Shown here: piece by piece, positions 8,198 through 16,578 of the stretch | Position numbering within the stretch: the stretch's first letter is position 1 | Layout of the letters: each line of letters begins with the position of its first letter | Source of the DNA: Actinomycetospora chiangmaiensis DSM 45062 | GTDB lineage: Bacteria; Actinomycetota; Actinomycetes; Mycobacteriales; Pseudonocardiaceae | Direction of reading: 5' to 3' | Length of the DNA stretch: 64,000 bases | Assembly: GCF_000379625.1 (NCBI RefSeq) | Contig: NZ_KB903218.1 | Span: 186,001-250,000 of the forward strand | Program-made: the position numbers and the translations under genes | Notes under the pieces: model-generated | The model's input: only the letters and a program-made list of their open reading frames with translations | The model's database searches: none | What the model was told of the DNA's origin: nothing

Positions 8198-9871
8198 ATG
8201 AGTACCGGTTCGGTCTACGAGTCGAAGCCGTGGCTCGCGCGCTACCGGGACGACTACAACCACGGCGCGGTCACCATCGAGTTCGCGAGCGCGCTCGACA
8301 TGGTCCGGGCCGCGGTGGACCGGGACCCCGACGGCGAGATCGTCCGCTACTTCGACGGCACCCTGACGATGCGGGAGCTCGACGAGCTGTCCGACGCGTT
8401 CGCGGTCGCCCTCGTCGAGCGCGGTTTCACGAAGGGCGACCGCCTTGCCACCTACCTGCAGAACATCCCGCAGGTGCTCGTCGTCGTGGTCGGGACCTGG
8501 AAGGCCGGCGGCATCGTCGTCAGTGTCAACCCGATGTCGCGGCAGCGGGAGCTGACCACGATCCTCACCGACTGCGAGGCGACGGCGATCGTCGCGCAGG
8601 AGGACCTGTGGTCGATCGCGAGCGAGGTCGTGCCGAACACGAGCGTCCGCATCGCCTTCACCACCTCGCCGCTGGAGTTCCAGACCCGCCACGACGAGCG
8701 CCTCTTCACGGGCATGCAGCGCATCGACTGCGACGGGGCCGAGGACCTGACGACGGTGCTCGAACAGTTCCGGGGCCGGACGCCCGAGCCGGTCACGCTC
8801 ACCGGGGACGACGTGGCCTTCCTCGGCTACACGAGCGGGACGACGGGTCCGCCCAAGGGCGCGATGAACACGCACGCCAACATCGTGTTCAACGCCCAGA
8901 CCTACCGGGACTGGATCCAGCTCGGGCGGGACGACTCCGTGTTCGGGGTGGCGCCGCTGTTCCACATCACGGGCGTCGTGGGGCACATGGCGATCGCGCT
9001 GCTGCTGCCCTGCCCGCTGGTGCTGGCCTACCGGTTCGAGCCCGGCGTCGTGGTCGACGCCATCCGCGAGCACCGGCCGACCTTCTCGATCGGCTCGATC
9101 ACCGTGTTCATCGCGATGATGAACGCGCCGGGGGCCGACCGGGACGCCCTGTCCTCGATGGTCAAGGTGTACTCGGGCGGGGCGCCCATCCCGCCGTCGA
9201 CGGTCAAGGCGTTCCAGGACCAGTTCGGCCACTACATCCACAACTTTTACGGGCTCACCGAGACCAACTCGCCGTCGCACGGGGTGCCGCTCGGTGCCAC
9301 GGCGCCGGTCGACGAGGCCTCGGGCGCGCTGTCGGTGGGGGTTCCGGTGTTCGACACGGTCGTGCGGATCGTGCGCGACGACGGCACCGACGCGGACGTG
9401 GGGGAGGTCGGGGAGATCGTCACCCGCGGCCCGCAGGTGGTGCCGGCCTACTGGGGGAAGCCCGAGGAGACCGAGAAGGCCCTGCGGGGACCGGGCGGGG
9501 TCGTCGAGCTCAAGACGGGCGACGTCGGGTACATGGACGCCGAGGGCTGGTTCTACGTCGTCGACCGCAAGAAGGACCAGATCAACGCGGGCGGCTACAA
9601 GGTCTGGCCGCGCGAGGTGGAGGACGTCCTCTACGAGCACCCGGCGGTCCGCGAGGCGGCCGTCGTCGGGGTCCCGGACGAGTACCGGGGCGAGACGGTC
9701 AAGGCGTTCGTCTCGCTGCGGCCCGGGCAGGCGGCGGAGCCCGAGGAGCTCATCGCGTTCTGCAAGGAGCGCATGTCGGCCTACAAGTACCCGCGGCAGG
9801 TCGAGCTGCGGGACGAGCTGCCGAAGACGGTGACGGGGAAGCTGCTGCGCCGGGAGCTGCGGGGCGCCTGA
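8198..9871 (+). CDS. AMP-forming acyl-CoA ligase
   Basis: 557-residue adenylate-forming enzyme that would activate a carboxylic acid to its CoA thioester. The ATP-binding P-loop-like motif YTSGTTGPPKG begins near residue 211. It is followed by GLTETNSPSHG, TGDVGYMDAEGWFYVVDRKK, and the C-terminal catalytic Lys in TVTGKLLRREL. It lies directly after the cyclase gene, likely the same operon, which ends at a strong hairpin. Chain length of the acid is not predictable. Confidence 0.9.
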   Translation: MSTGSVYESKPWLARYRDDYNHGAVTIEFASALDMVRAAVDRDPDGEIVRYFDGTLTMRELDELSDAFAVALVERGFTKGDRLATYLQNIPQVLVVVVGTWKAGGIVVSVNPMSRQRELTTILTDCEATAIVAQEDLWSIASEVVPNTSVRIAFTTSPLEFQTRHDERLFTGMQRIDCDGAEDLTTVLEQFRGRTPEPVTLTGDDVAFLGYTSGTTGPPKGAMNTHANIVFNAQTYRDWIQLGRDDSVFGVAPLFHITGVVGHMAIALLLPCPLVLAYRFEPGVVVDAIREHRPTFSIGSITVFIAMMNAPGADRDALSSMVKVYSGGAPIPPSTVKAFQDQFGHYIHNFYGLTETNSPSHGVPLGATAPVDEASGALSVGVPVFDTVVRIVRDDGTDADVGEVGEIVTRGPQVVPAYWGKPEETEKALRGPGGVVELKTGDVGYMDAEGWFYVVDRKKDQINAGGYKVWPREVEDVLYEHPAVREAAVVGVPDEYRGETVKAFVSLRPGQAAEPEELIAFCKERMSAYKYPRQVELRDELPKTVTGKLLRRELRGA

Positions 9872-9876
9872 CCTCC

Positions 9877-9937
9877 GTTCCGGACGAACGAGTCGTTCGT
9901 GGCCTCTAGCTGCACGAACGACTCGTTCGTCCGGAAC
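9877..9937. repeat. hairpin element, family 2 copy 1 (possible bidirectional terminator)
   Basis: Perfect 25-base inverted repeat (9877-9901 and 9913-9937) with an 11-base loop. Each arm contains GACGAACGAGTCGTTCGTG, itself a near palindrome. It lies between two convergent genes, where it could terminate transcription from both sides. A related element with an 11-base loop and GGGTC in place of GAGTC is at 52479-52533, inside a coding region. Confidence 0.9.
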
Positions 9938-9945
9938 GAGCCGGA

Positions 9946-10170
9946 TCAGCCCGCCGCCAGCACCTCGTCGAGCACCCCGTTGCGGGCGTCCGCCACGAGG
10001 TCGGCGAGCTGGCCCAGGCTCATCCGGATGCGCTGGCCGAAGTCGTCGGTGATGACGACGCGGCGGTCGTCGTCGGCGGCCGGGTCGAGGTAGAGCTCGG
10101 GGCAGCCGCAGTTGCACTGGCCGCAGAAGGTGGCGACGTGCTGCAGGCCGGTCGTGTCCTGGTGGATCAT
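9946..10170 (-). CDS. small cysteine-rich protein of unknown function
   Basis: 74 residues, starting MIHQDTTGLQHVATFCGQC. The cluster CGQCNCGCPEL (four Cys in eight positions) suggests a metal site. The rest (VVITDDFGQRIRMSLGQLADLV) is a compact regulatory-looking segment that resembles small conserved actinobacterial proteins I cannot name. Start ATG at 10170. It ends in LAAG. Neighbours give no functional hint. Confidence 0.7.
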   Translation of the reverse strand: MIHQDTTGLQHVATFCGQCNCGCPELYLDPAADDDRRVVITDDFGQRIRMSLGQLADLVADARNGVLDEVLAAG

Positions 10171-10226
10171 GCCGCTCGACCCTAGGGACCGGGCCGCCGT
10201 CGTGCGGTCGTCCGATCGGGTCGGCC

Positions 10227-10769
10227 TCAGCGCGAGGCGCGGCGCAGGCTCAGGGCGAGGCCGATCTCGGACGCGCCGCGCAGGAGGAACCCGAACCCGG
10301 CGAGCAGGGCGATCGTCCCGACGGCGGCGCCCGGCGAGAACAGCAGGATCACGGCGGCGAGCAGGGCGAGCACGCCCATCCCGATGTTCCAGCCCCGGTG
10401 CTCCTTCGAGCGGGCGGCGACGAACAGGTCGTTGATCCCGACGAAGAGGAACCAGAGCAGCAGGCCGACCACCATGATCGTCACGCCGGTGCCCGGGAAG
10501 AAGATCACGAGGATGCCGGCGAGCGCGGTGATCACGCCGAAGATGGCCACCCACCACCGCCCGGGCGCGCCGTGCTGCACGCGCAGCGCCACGGTGGCCT
10601 CGATGATCCCGGAGATCAGCAGGCCGATCCCGAGGAACACCGCCAGCACCAGGACGGTGGCGATGGGGAAGATGAGGGCGATCAGACCGACGATCACCCC
10701 GAGGATGCCGTCGGCCAGGATCCAGCCCCAGCGCGCGGAGACCTGACGCAGGTCGATCGAGGAGGTCAT
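10227..10769 (-). CDS. HdeD/DUF308 family membrane protein
   Basis: 180-residue integral membrane protein with about six hydrophobic helices arranged as three pairs, the DUF308/HdeD pattern (GWILADGILGVIVGLIALI repeated in form as VAIFGVITALAGILVIFFP). HdeD of E. coli is linked to acid resistance; the biochemical role in actinobacteria is not known. It is divergent from the DUF305 lipoprotein, with an 86-base shared upstream region. Confidence 0.85.
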   Translation of the reverse strand: MTSSIDLRQVSARWGWILADGILGVIVGLIALIFPIATVLVLAVFLGIGLLISGIIEATVALRVQHGAPGRWWVAIFGVITALAGILVIFFPGTGVTIMVVGLLLWFLFVGINDLFVAARSKEHRGWNIGMGVLALLAAVILLFSPGAAVGTIALLAGFGFLLRGASEIGLALSLRRASR

Positions 10770-10855
10770 GCCTGCTCCCTACCGCTTTCCCGGACCGCTG
10801 ACCAGCGCCATCGGGTGTACGGCGCGCCAACAGGTGATCGGGCACCCTGATCTTC

Positions 10856-11410
10856 GTGCGCCGCACCCTCCTGCTCGTCCTCACGGCCGTCCTGCTGTGC
10901 GCCGGATGCGCCACCGCGGCTGGTCCGACGGCCGCGGCTGGGCCGACGGCCGTCCCCGCTCCGACGGCCGCGGCCGCCGACGACGCCGGGTACGCCGCGA
11001 TGATGGTGCCGCACCACGAGCAGGCCCTCGAGCTGTCGGCGCTGGTGGCGGGCCGGACGACCGACCCGACCGTGCAGGACCTGGCGTTCCGCATCGACCG
11101 GGAGCAGGTCGAGGAGGTCGGGCAGCTGCAGGGGTTCCTCGCCCTGCGCGGGGCGCCGGCCCCGGCGCCGACGGGGGCCATGGCGGGCATGGCCGACGCC
11201 GCGACGCTGGACCGGCTCCGCGCCTCGTCGGGACCCGCCTTCGACCGCCTGTGGCTGCAGACGATGGTCGCCCACCACGAGGGCGCCCTGACGATGTCCC
11301 GGCAGTACCTCGCCGGCCCGCCGGGGGCGCTCAGCGAGTTCGCGCGCACGGTCCTGCGCAGCCAGCAGCTCGAGATCGACCGGATGCGGACCGCGCTCGG
11401 TCCCGTGTGA
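10856..11410 (+). CDS. DUF305 family lipoprotein
   Basis: 184 residues from a GTG start (MRRTLLLVLTAVLLCAGC), giving a lipoprotein signal with lipobox LCAGC, so it should be anchored outside the membrane. A short AAGPT-type repeat linker follows. The DUF305 domain then carries two His motifs, MMVPHHEQALELS and MVAHHEGALTMS, typical of this ferritin-like family. DUF305 proteins are often linked to copper or other metal stress; that is family knowledge and not shown here. Confidence 0.85.
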   Translation: MRRTLLLVLTAVLLCAGCATAAGPTAAAGPTAVPAPTAAAADDAGYAAMMVPHHEQALELSALVAGRTTDPTVQDLAFRIDREQVEEVGQLQGFLALRGAPAPAPTGAMAGMADAATLDRLRASSGPAFDRLWLQTMVAHHEGALTMSRQYLAGPPGALSEFARTVLRSQQLEIDRMRTALGPV

Positions 11411-11474
11411 CCGGTCCGATCACCTGATCGGCGGCCTCGCCCGATCGAGCCCGGTCTCACGGGGCGAAGCCACC

Positions 11475-12371
11475 TCAGGCCCGGTAGCGCTCCTCCAGCT
11501 CCCGCACCTCGGTGATCCCCACGATCTCGGTGAACCGGTCGAGGCCGGACACGTCGAGCTGCTCGAGCGCGCCGGTGGGGGAGCCGTGCTCGGCGAGGTG
11601 CCCGAGCATCGTCCGGACGCCGGAGGCGGCGGCGAGCAGCGTCGAGACCGGGTAGAGCACGAGCGCGAACCCGAGCTCGGCCAGCCGCGACAGGGGCGGC
11701 AGGGGGGTGCGCCCGCCCTCGGCGCCGTTGAACACGAGGGGGAACCCCGCGAGCGACGAGGCGACCTTCTCCAGGTCGTCGCCCGACGTCGGGGCCTCGA
11801 CGAAGAGGAGGTCGGCGCCGGCGTCGGCGAAGGCCCGCGCGCGCTCGATCGCGGCGTCCACGCCGTGCGTCTGGGCCGCGTCGGTTCGGGCGATGAGGAC
11901 GAGGTCGGGGTCGGTCCGCGCGTCGACGGCCGCTCGGATCTTGGCCGTCATCTCGCCCAGCGGGACGACCTCCTTGCCGGCGAGGTGACCGCACTTCTTC
12001 GGCATCACCTGGTCCTCGAGGTGCAGCCCCGCCACCCCGGCCTGCTCGTACTCGCGGACCGCCCGGATGACGTTGATCGGGTTCCCGTAGCCGGTGTCCG
12101 CGTCCGCGATCAGCGGCACGTCGACCACCGAGACCATGCGCCGCGCGTTGTCCACCATCTCGGCCTGCCCGAGCAGCCCGACGTCGGGGCGGCCCAGCAG
12201 CGAGGCCGTCGTCCCGAAGCCCGTCATGTACACGACGTCGAAGCCGGCCTGCTCGACGAGCCGCGCGGAGAGGGCGTCGTAGGCGCCGGGCGCGACGACG
12301 GGCGCCCCGGAGGCCAGCAGCTCGCGCAGGCGCGCGCGCCGACCGGTGGGGTGGCTGAGCAGGTCCGCCAT
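11475..12371 (-). CDS. isocitrate lyase/PEP mutase superfamily protein
   Basis: 298-residue TIM-barrel enzyme of the PEP mutase/methylisocitrate lyase superfamily. Visible are VAPGAYDALSARL at the N-terminus, the metal-binding DADTGYGN, the lyase signature MPKKCGH near residue 125, and IARTDA. The intact KKCGH favours C-C lyase activity (2-methylisocitrate or a similar 2,3-substituted malate) over mutase activity. Divergent from the GntR gene, with two GntR-like sites between them, so it probably belongs to the same regulon as the RutA-like operon. Confidence 0.87.
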   Translation of the reverse strand: MADLLSHPTGRRARLRELLASGAPVVAPGAYDALSARLVEQAGFDVVYMTGFGTTASLLGRPDVGLLGQAEMVDNARRMVSVVDVPLIADADTGYGNPINVIRAVREYEQAGVAGLHLEDQVMPKKCGHLAGKEVVPLGEMTAKIRAAVDARTDPDLVLIARTDAAQTHGVDAAIERARAFADAGADLLFVEAPTSGDDLEKVASSLAGFPLVFNGAEGGRTPLPPLSRLAELGFALVLYPVSTLLAAASGVRTMLGHLAEHGSPTGALEQLDVSGLDRFTEIVGITEVRELEERYRA

Positions 12372-12387
12372 GACCGTCCTTCCGAGT

Positions 12388-12449
12388 TTGTGTACAACCG
12401 GGGAAGTTTTACTGGTCTTCCGGCCGCACTCACCTTACGTTGCACACAA
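12388..12449. promoter_or_regulatory. putative GntR operators between divergent genes
   Basis: Two similar palindromes, TTGTGTACAA (12388-12397) and TTGCACACAA (12440-12449), lie in the 96-base gap between the lyase and the GntR gene. Spacing is 52 bases centre to centre. The TTGT...ACAA form fits FadR/GntR-type operators. Autoregulation and control of both directions is inferred. Confidence 0.65.
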
Positions 12450-12467
12450 CGCGGAGCGGGAGGTGTG

Positions 12468-13121
12468 ATGGCGACGACGTTCGCAGGACGGGCGAGCGAG
12501 CGGGCCCACCTCGCGCTGCGCGACGAGATCCTCCGCGGTGCGCTCCCGCCCGGCACCCGCCTGGGCGAGGTCGAGCTCGCCGACCGGCTCGGGGTCTCCC
12601 GGACCCCCGTGCGCGAGGCCCTCTCCCGCCTCGCCGCGGAGGGCCTCGTCGAGGTGCTCCCGCACCGCGGGGCCCGGGTGGTCGACTTCAGCACGGACGA
12701 CCTCGACGCGATCTTCGACGTCCGCCTCGCCCTCGAACCCCGCGCGACCGGTCGGGCCGCGGCCCGGGTCACGGCGACGGACCTGGCCGACCTCGACGAC
12801 CTCGCCACCCGCATGCTGGTGATCGGTGCCCCCGGGCCGGACCAGGACCTCGACGCCCTCGTCGGCCTCAACCGCGAGTTCCACGCCCGGCTGCTCGCCG
12901 CCGCCGCCGCGCCCGCGCTCTCGACCGCGCTCGCGAACGTGGTGCACCTGCCGGTCGTCCTACGCACCTTCCACGCCTACGACCCGGCGTCGCTGCAGCG
13001 CAGCCTCGCCCATCACGCGGAGATCGTCGCGGCGCTCCGGGTCGCCGACGCGGAGTGGGCGACCGCGGTCATGCGCAGTCACATCCGCAACGCCCGGGCC
13101 GTGATGGTGAGGCAGACATGA
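12468..13121 (+). CDS. GntR-family (FCD) transcriptional regulator
   Basis: 217 residues. The winged-helix domain at about 10-75 contains LGEVELADRLGVSRTPVREA, followed by an all-helical FCD ligand domain (DAIFDVRLALEPRATG, then NREFHARLL and HHAEIVAAL with metal-type His). The stop overlaps the ATG of the isochorismatase gene (ATGA), so it is the first gene of a three-gene operon. It probably senses a carboxylate intermediate of the pathway. Confidence 0.92.
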   Translation: MATTFAGRASERAHLALRDEILRGALPPGTRLGEVELADRLGVSRTPVREALSRLAAEGLVEVLPHRGARVVDFSTDDLDAIFDVRLALEPRATGRAAARVTATDLADLDDLATRMLVIGAPGPDQDLDALVGLNREFHARLLAAAAAPALSTALANVVHLPVVLRTFHAYDPASLQRSLAHHAEIVAALRVADAEWATAVMRSHIRNARAVMVRQT

Positions 13122-13735
13122 GCAACCCCCACGGCTCGAACTTCGCCGGCCGCCTGGGGTGGGGGAGCAGCCCCGCCGTCGTCGTGGTGGACCTCGTCCG
13201 GGCCTACACCGAGCCCGCCGGACCCTTCTTCCTCGACGGGCAGCAGGACCGGGTCCTCACGGCCACCGCCGACCTGCTCGGCGCGGCGCGCGCCGCGGCG
13301 CTGCCGGTGCTGTGGACCGTGGTGCGCTACGCGCCCGACCTGGCCGACGGCGGGTTCTTCCCGGTCAAGGTGCCAGCGCTCGCCTGCTTCGCCGAGGGTG
13401 CCGACGGCGGGTGGGGCGAGCTCGCGCTCGCGCCCGGCGCCGACGACGCCGTCGTCGTGAAGCAGCACGCGTCGGCCTTCGTCGGGACCTCCCTGGCCGG
13501 GACCCTGCGCGCCCGCGGGGTCGACACGGTGGTCGTCAGCGGGGTGTCGACCTCGGGCTGCGTCCGTGCCACCGCCACCGACGCGCTGGCCGCCGGATTC
13601 CGGCCCGTCGTCGTGGCGGAGGCCTGCGGCGACCGGAGCGAGGCGCTCCACGAGAACAACCTGGCCGATCTCGACGCGAAGTACGCCGACGTCGTCGGAC
13701 TCGCCGAAGCACTCACCCACCTCGGAGGCATCTAG
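13118..13735 (+). CDS. isochorismatase-family cysteine hydrolase (RutB-like position)
   Basis: 205-residue amidohydrolase with the catalytic triad of the family: Asp25 (VVVDLV), Lys115 (VVKQHASAF) and Cys148 (STSGCVR). Likely reactions are hydrolysis of a carbamoyl or amide group, as in N-carbamoylsarcosine amidase, maleamate amidase or RutB. It overlaps GntR by four bases and its stop is directly followed by the RutA-like gene, which supports an amidase role after ring opening. Confidence 0.88.
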   Translation: MSNPHGSNFAGRLGWGSSPAVVVVDLVRAYTEPAGPFFLDGQQDRVLTATADLLGAARAAALPVLWTVVRYAPDLADGGFFPVKVPALACFAEGADGGWGELALAPGADDAVVVKQHASAFVGTSLAGTLRARGVDTVVVSGVSTSGCVRATATDALAAGFRPVVVAEACGDRSEALHENNLADLDAKYADVVGLAEALTHLGGI

Positions 13736-14821
13736 ATGCAGTACGGCGTCTTCATCCCCAACGCGACCAACGGCTACATCATCTCGACGGGCAGCCCGCA
13801 GTACCGGCCCAGCTTCGCGCACAACGTGGCGATCACGCAGGAGGCCGAGAAGCAGGGCCTGGACTTCGTGCTGTCGATGATGAAGCACCGTGGCACGGGC
13901 GGCCCGAGCGACTTCTGGGGCGAGTGCCTGGAGTCGTTCACGCTCTTCGGCGGGCTCGCCGCGGTCACCGAGCGGATCGGGCTCTACCCGTCGGTGACCA
14001 CCCTCGCCACGCACCCGATCATGGCGGCGCGGATGGTCGCGACGATCGACGAGATCTCGGGCGGGCGCTGCGGGCTCAACATCGTCACCGGCTGGAACAA
14101 GCCGGAGTACACGCAGATGGGCCTCTGGCCGGGCGACGACTACTTCAACCGCCGCTACGAGTACGCCGCCGAGTACGTCGAGGTGCTCCGGGCGCTCTGG
14201 AGCGAGGGTCCGACGACCTACCACGGCGAGTTCTTCACCTTCGACGAGGCGGACATGCGGCCGAAGCCGCTGCACACGCCCACGGTGGTGTGCGCGGGCC
14301 AGTCGCCGGCGGGCCAGGCGTTCACGGCGAAGCACGGCGACCGCAACTTCATCATGGCCGAGCGCTCGAAGGTCGGGTCGATCGCCGGCGGGGTGAAGGA
14401 ACTCGGCGGGAAGGAGGGCCGCGACGTCGGCACCTTCGCGCTCTACTGCATCATCGCCGAGGAGACCGACGAGGCGGCCGACGCGCTCTGCGACCACATC
14501 GTGAAGAACGCCGACCTCGACGCGATCAGCCACATGACCACGGGTGCCTCGCTCGACTCCAACCCGGACGGGACCTCGGCGCAGCTCCTCGCCTCCCTCG
14601 AGCGCCCGGCCGCGGAGGGGAACATGGCGTTCCTGTCGCTGCCGGTGGTCAAGGGGTCCTACGAGCGGGTCGCCGCCCAGCTCGACGAGATCGCGGTCAC
14701 CACCGGGATCGACGGGGCCCTGCTGACCTGGCCGGACTTCGTGGACGGCGTCACGAAGTTCGGGGAGCGGGTCAAGCCGCTGCTGAAGGAGGCCGCGCAG
14801 GGGGAGGCAGCCGCCGCGTGA
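13736..14821 (+). CDS. RutA-like flavin-dependent monooxygenase
   Basis: 361-residue luciferase-fold enzyme closely resembling pyrimidine monooxygenase RutA: LSMMKHRGTGGPSDFWGE, VARMVATIDEISGGR-type helix, NIVTGWNKPEYTQMG, LWPGDDYFNRRYEY and VVCAGQSPAGQAF. RutA splits the uracil ring with O2 and FMN. With the preceding isochorismatase-type gene this is a RutA-RutB-like pair, but the substrate need not be uracil because the other rut genes are absent. The stop codon sits within a hairpin repeat. Confidence 0.9.
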   Translation: MQYGVFIPNATNGYIISTGSPQYRPSFAHNVAITQEAEKQGLDFVLSMMKHRGTGGPSDFWGECLESFTLFGGLAAVTERIGLYPSVTTLATHPIMAARMVATIDEISGGRCGLNIVTGWNKPEYTQMGLWPGDDYFNRRYEYAAEYVEVLRALWSEGPTTYHGEFFTFDEADMRPKPLHTPTVVCAGQSPAGQAFTAKHGDRNFIMAERSKVGSIAGGVKELGGKEGRDVGTFALYCIIAEETDEAADALCDHIVKNADLDAISHMTTGASLDSNPDGTSAQLLASLERPAAEGNMAFLSLPVVKGSYERVAAQLDEIAVTTGIDGALLTWPDFVDGVTKFGERVKPLLKEAAQGEAAAA

Positions 14822-14857
14822 GTACTTTTCCGTGCCAGGACACGGATGAGTACTCAC
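14818..14857. repeat. hairpin element, family 3 copy 1
   Basis: GTGAGTACTTTTCCGTG, a 6-base loop, then CACGGATGAGTACTCAC: 15 of 17 positions pair. It begins on the stop codon of the RutA-like gene and could act as its terminator. A second copy with different arm bases is at 52320-52359. Confidence 0.85.
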
Positions 14858-14873
14858 GGGCCGGAGGCACCTC

Positions 14874-15392
14874 ATGAACGTGCTCTCCGCCCCCCAGGTG
14901 CCGATGCTCTTCGTCGAGCTCGACGCGGTCCGCCGGACCGAGGCCGACCTCGGTCGGCCCTACCGCGGGCCGCTGGACGTCGAGGTGCACCTGGACGCGG
15001 TGGAGCGACTGCGGCTGTGGAAGGCCGGGGGTGGGCGGGCCGTCGGGTTCGCCCACCTGCCGGCGGTGGCGCGGGGGGAGCTCGCCGAGGAGATGGCGGT
15101 CCGCCTGCTCTGGACGATCCACGAGCGGGCGGGCAACCCCTTCGACACGCTGATGCACTGCCCGCACGACCCGGACGCCCCGACGCCCGACCTCGCCCGG
15201 TGCTGGTGCCGGCCCCCGCTGCCCGGGATGCTCATCGCCGGGCAGGAGCAGGTCGCGCTGCGGCAGCGGGAGCGCTACCCGGTGTGGATGGCCCTCGTGG
15301 TCGCCGCGAGCGAGCCGGTGCGGGCGTGCGCCGAGGCCCTCGGGCTCGACGTCGTCGACGCCGCGGCGTGGCGGTGGGGTGCCGCCGGGTGA
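14874..15392 (+). CDS. degenerate HAD-like protein with a GmhB-type zinc site
   Basis: 172 residues. The pattern CPHDPDAPTPDLARCWCRPP (C96, H98, C110, C112) matches the zinc loop of histidinol-phosphate/heptose-bisphosphate phosphatases (GmhB type). The N-terminal strand MLFVELDAV occupies the place of the nucleophile motif DxDG but reads ELD, so the catalytic Asp appears to be Glu15, and the region after it differs from working enzymes. It may be a regulatory or binding relic. It follows the RutA-like gene by 52 bases across a hairpin. Confidence 0.65.
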   Translation: MNVLSAPQVPMLFVELDAVRRTEADLGRPYRGPLDVEVHLDAVERLRLWKAGGGRAVGFAHLPAVARGELAEEMAVRLLWTIHERAGNPFDTLMHCPHDPDAPTPDLARCWCRPPLPGMLIAGQEQVALRQRERYPVWMALVVAASEPVRACAEALGLDVVDAAAWRWGAAG

Positions 15393-15526
15393 CGATCGAC
15401 GAGCGGTCGCCCGATACACCATGATCCGCGCTGACCTGGGCGAATGACGCCGAACGTCCGGTGGTCGCGAGGTGGCCACCAGGTGTATCCCAGAGGGACA
15501 CATTGTCGCTCCGGGGAGCGTGTCCC

Positions 15527-15907
15527 ATGTCCGACCGACCGATGTCCGAGCGCAAGCACGTCGTCCCGGCCCCGCCCTCGCACTGCTGGGAGGTCCGGGG
15601 CTGGCAGCCCCCGCCGCCGCCGTCGGAGGAGCGGACCGGCTGGCACACGGTGGCGTTCTGTCCCACGCACGACGACGCGGTGGTGATCGCCCACGCGCTG
15701 GTCGCGGGGAACGGTCCCGACGGCGGGGCCATGCTCGCCTCGGTGCCGGCCCGGCCGTTCGAGTACGTGGAGGTCTGGGGCCCCTCGGAGGAGGCGGGCG
15801 GCCGGTCGCACAGCTGCGAGCGCTACCCGGAGCCGGACGCCGACGAACGGCGTGCGATGTGGTTGCGCGCGGCGTCCTCGCTGTACACCGACGGGTTGAG
15901 TATCTGA
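15527..15907 (+). CDS. hypothetical protein, 126 aa
   Basis: Not recognised. Starts MSDRPMSERKHVVPAPPSH with GGGGAG upstream, so the ATG at 15527 is preferred over one 66 bases earlier. A Pro run (QPPPPPSEE) precedes a compact region with WHTVAFCPTHDDAVVIAHALV and FEYVEVWGPSEE. No membrane segment or signal peptide is seen. It sits between the HAD-like gene and the TetR gene. Confidence 0.6.
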   Translation: MSDRPMSERKHVVPAPPSHCWEVRGWQPPPPPSEERTGWHTVAFCPTHDDAVVIAHALVAGNGPDGGAMLASVPARPFEYVEVWGPSEEAGGRSHSCERYPEPDADERRAMWLRAASSLYTDGLSI

Positions 15908-15962
15908 TCGCTGACCGCACCCGTTGTCCGGAGCGCGCATGCGTGCGTGACAAGATAGATGC

Positions 15963-16550
15963 ATGGCGACGGCCACACGGGAGGCGTTCTTCGACGCTGC
16001 ACTCCGGCTGCTGGCCGCGGGTCATGACGACGGGTCCGCGGCCCGCTCGGTCGCGCGGACGGGCCTGAAGCTCGCGCCGCTGTGCCGGGCCGTGGGGGTG
16101 ACGACCGGGTCGTTCTACCACCACTTCGACGGGTGGGACGGCTTCGTCCTCGCGCTGCTCGAGCACTGGGAGACCACCGAGACCGCCCGGCTCGTGGCGG
16201 CGGCGTCCCGCGAGGCCGACGCGGGGGAGCGGCTCGCGCTGCTCACCCAGCTCGCGGTGACGTTCCCCCACGAGGCGGAGGCCGCGATCCGGGCGTGGGC
16301 CCACCTGGACACCCGGGTCGCCCGGGTGCAGCGCCGCGTCGACGACGCCCGACGCCAGGTGGTCTCGGCCTGCGTGCGCGAGCTGCGTCCCGAGGACGGC
16401 GACGAGGTGGCCGACCTCGCAGTCGACGCCCTGATCGGATTCCAGTCGCGCCTGCTCCCGCTCGACACCGACGAGCTCCGGCGCCGCTTCGCCCTCGTCC
16501 TGCGCCTCGCCGAGCTGCCGGCCCCGGTCGGGCTGGTCCCGCAGCGCTGA
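15963..16550 (+). CDS. TetR-family transcriptional regulator
   Basis: 195 residues. The N-terminal helix-turn-helix is recognisable as LKLAPLCRAVGVTTGSFYHHFDGWDGF (about 30-57, split here only by naming), with a variable ligand domain. It starts right after a TGACAAGATAGATGC stretch with little leader. Nearest divergent or convergent partner is the FAD monooxygenase, 28 bases away tail to tail, so its target is not obvious. Confidence 0.88.
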   Translation: MATATREAFFDAALRLLAAGHDDGSAARSVARTGLKLAPLCRAVGVTTGSFYHHFDGWDGFVLALLEHWETTETARLVAAASREADAGERLALLTQLAVTFPHEAEAAIRAWAHLDTRVARVQRRVDDARRQVVSACVRELRPEDGDEVADLAVDALIGFQSRLLPLDTDELRRRFALVLRLAELPAPVGLVPQR

Positions 16551-16578
16551 GCCGCTCCGGCGCCCGACCGGGCGGTGC

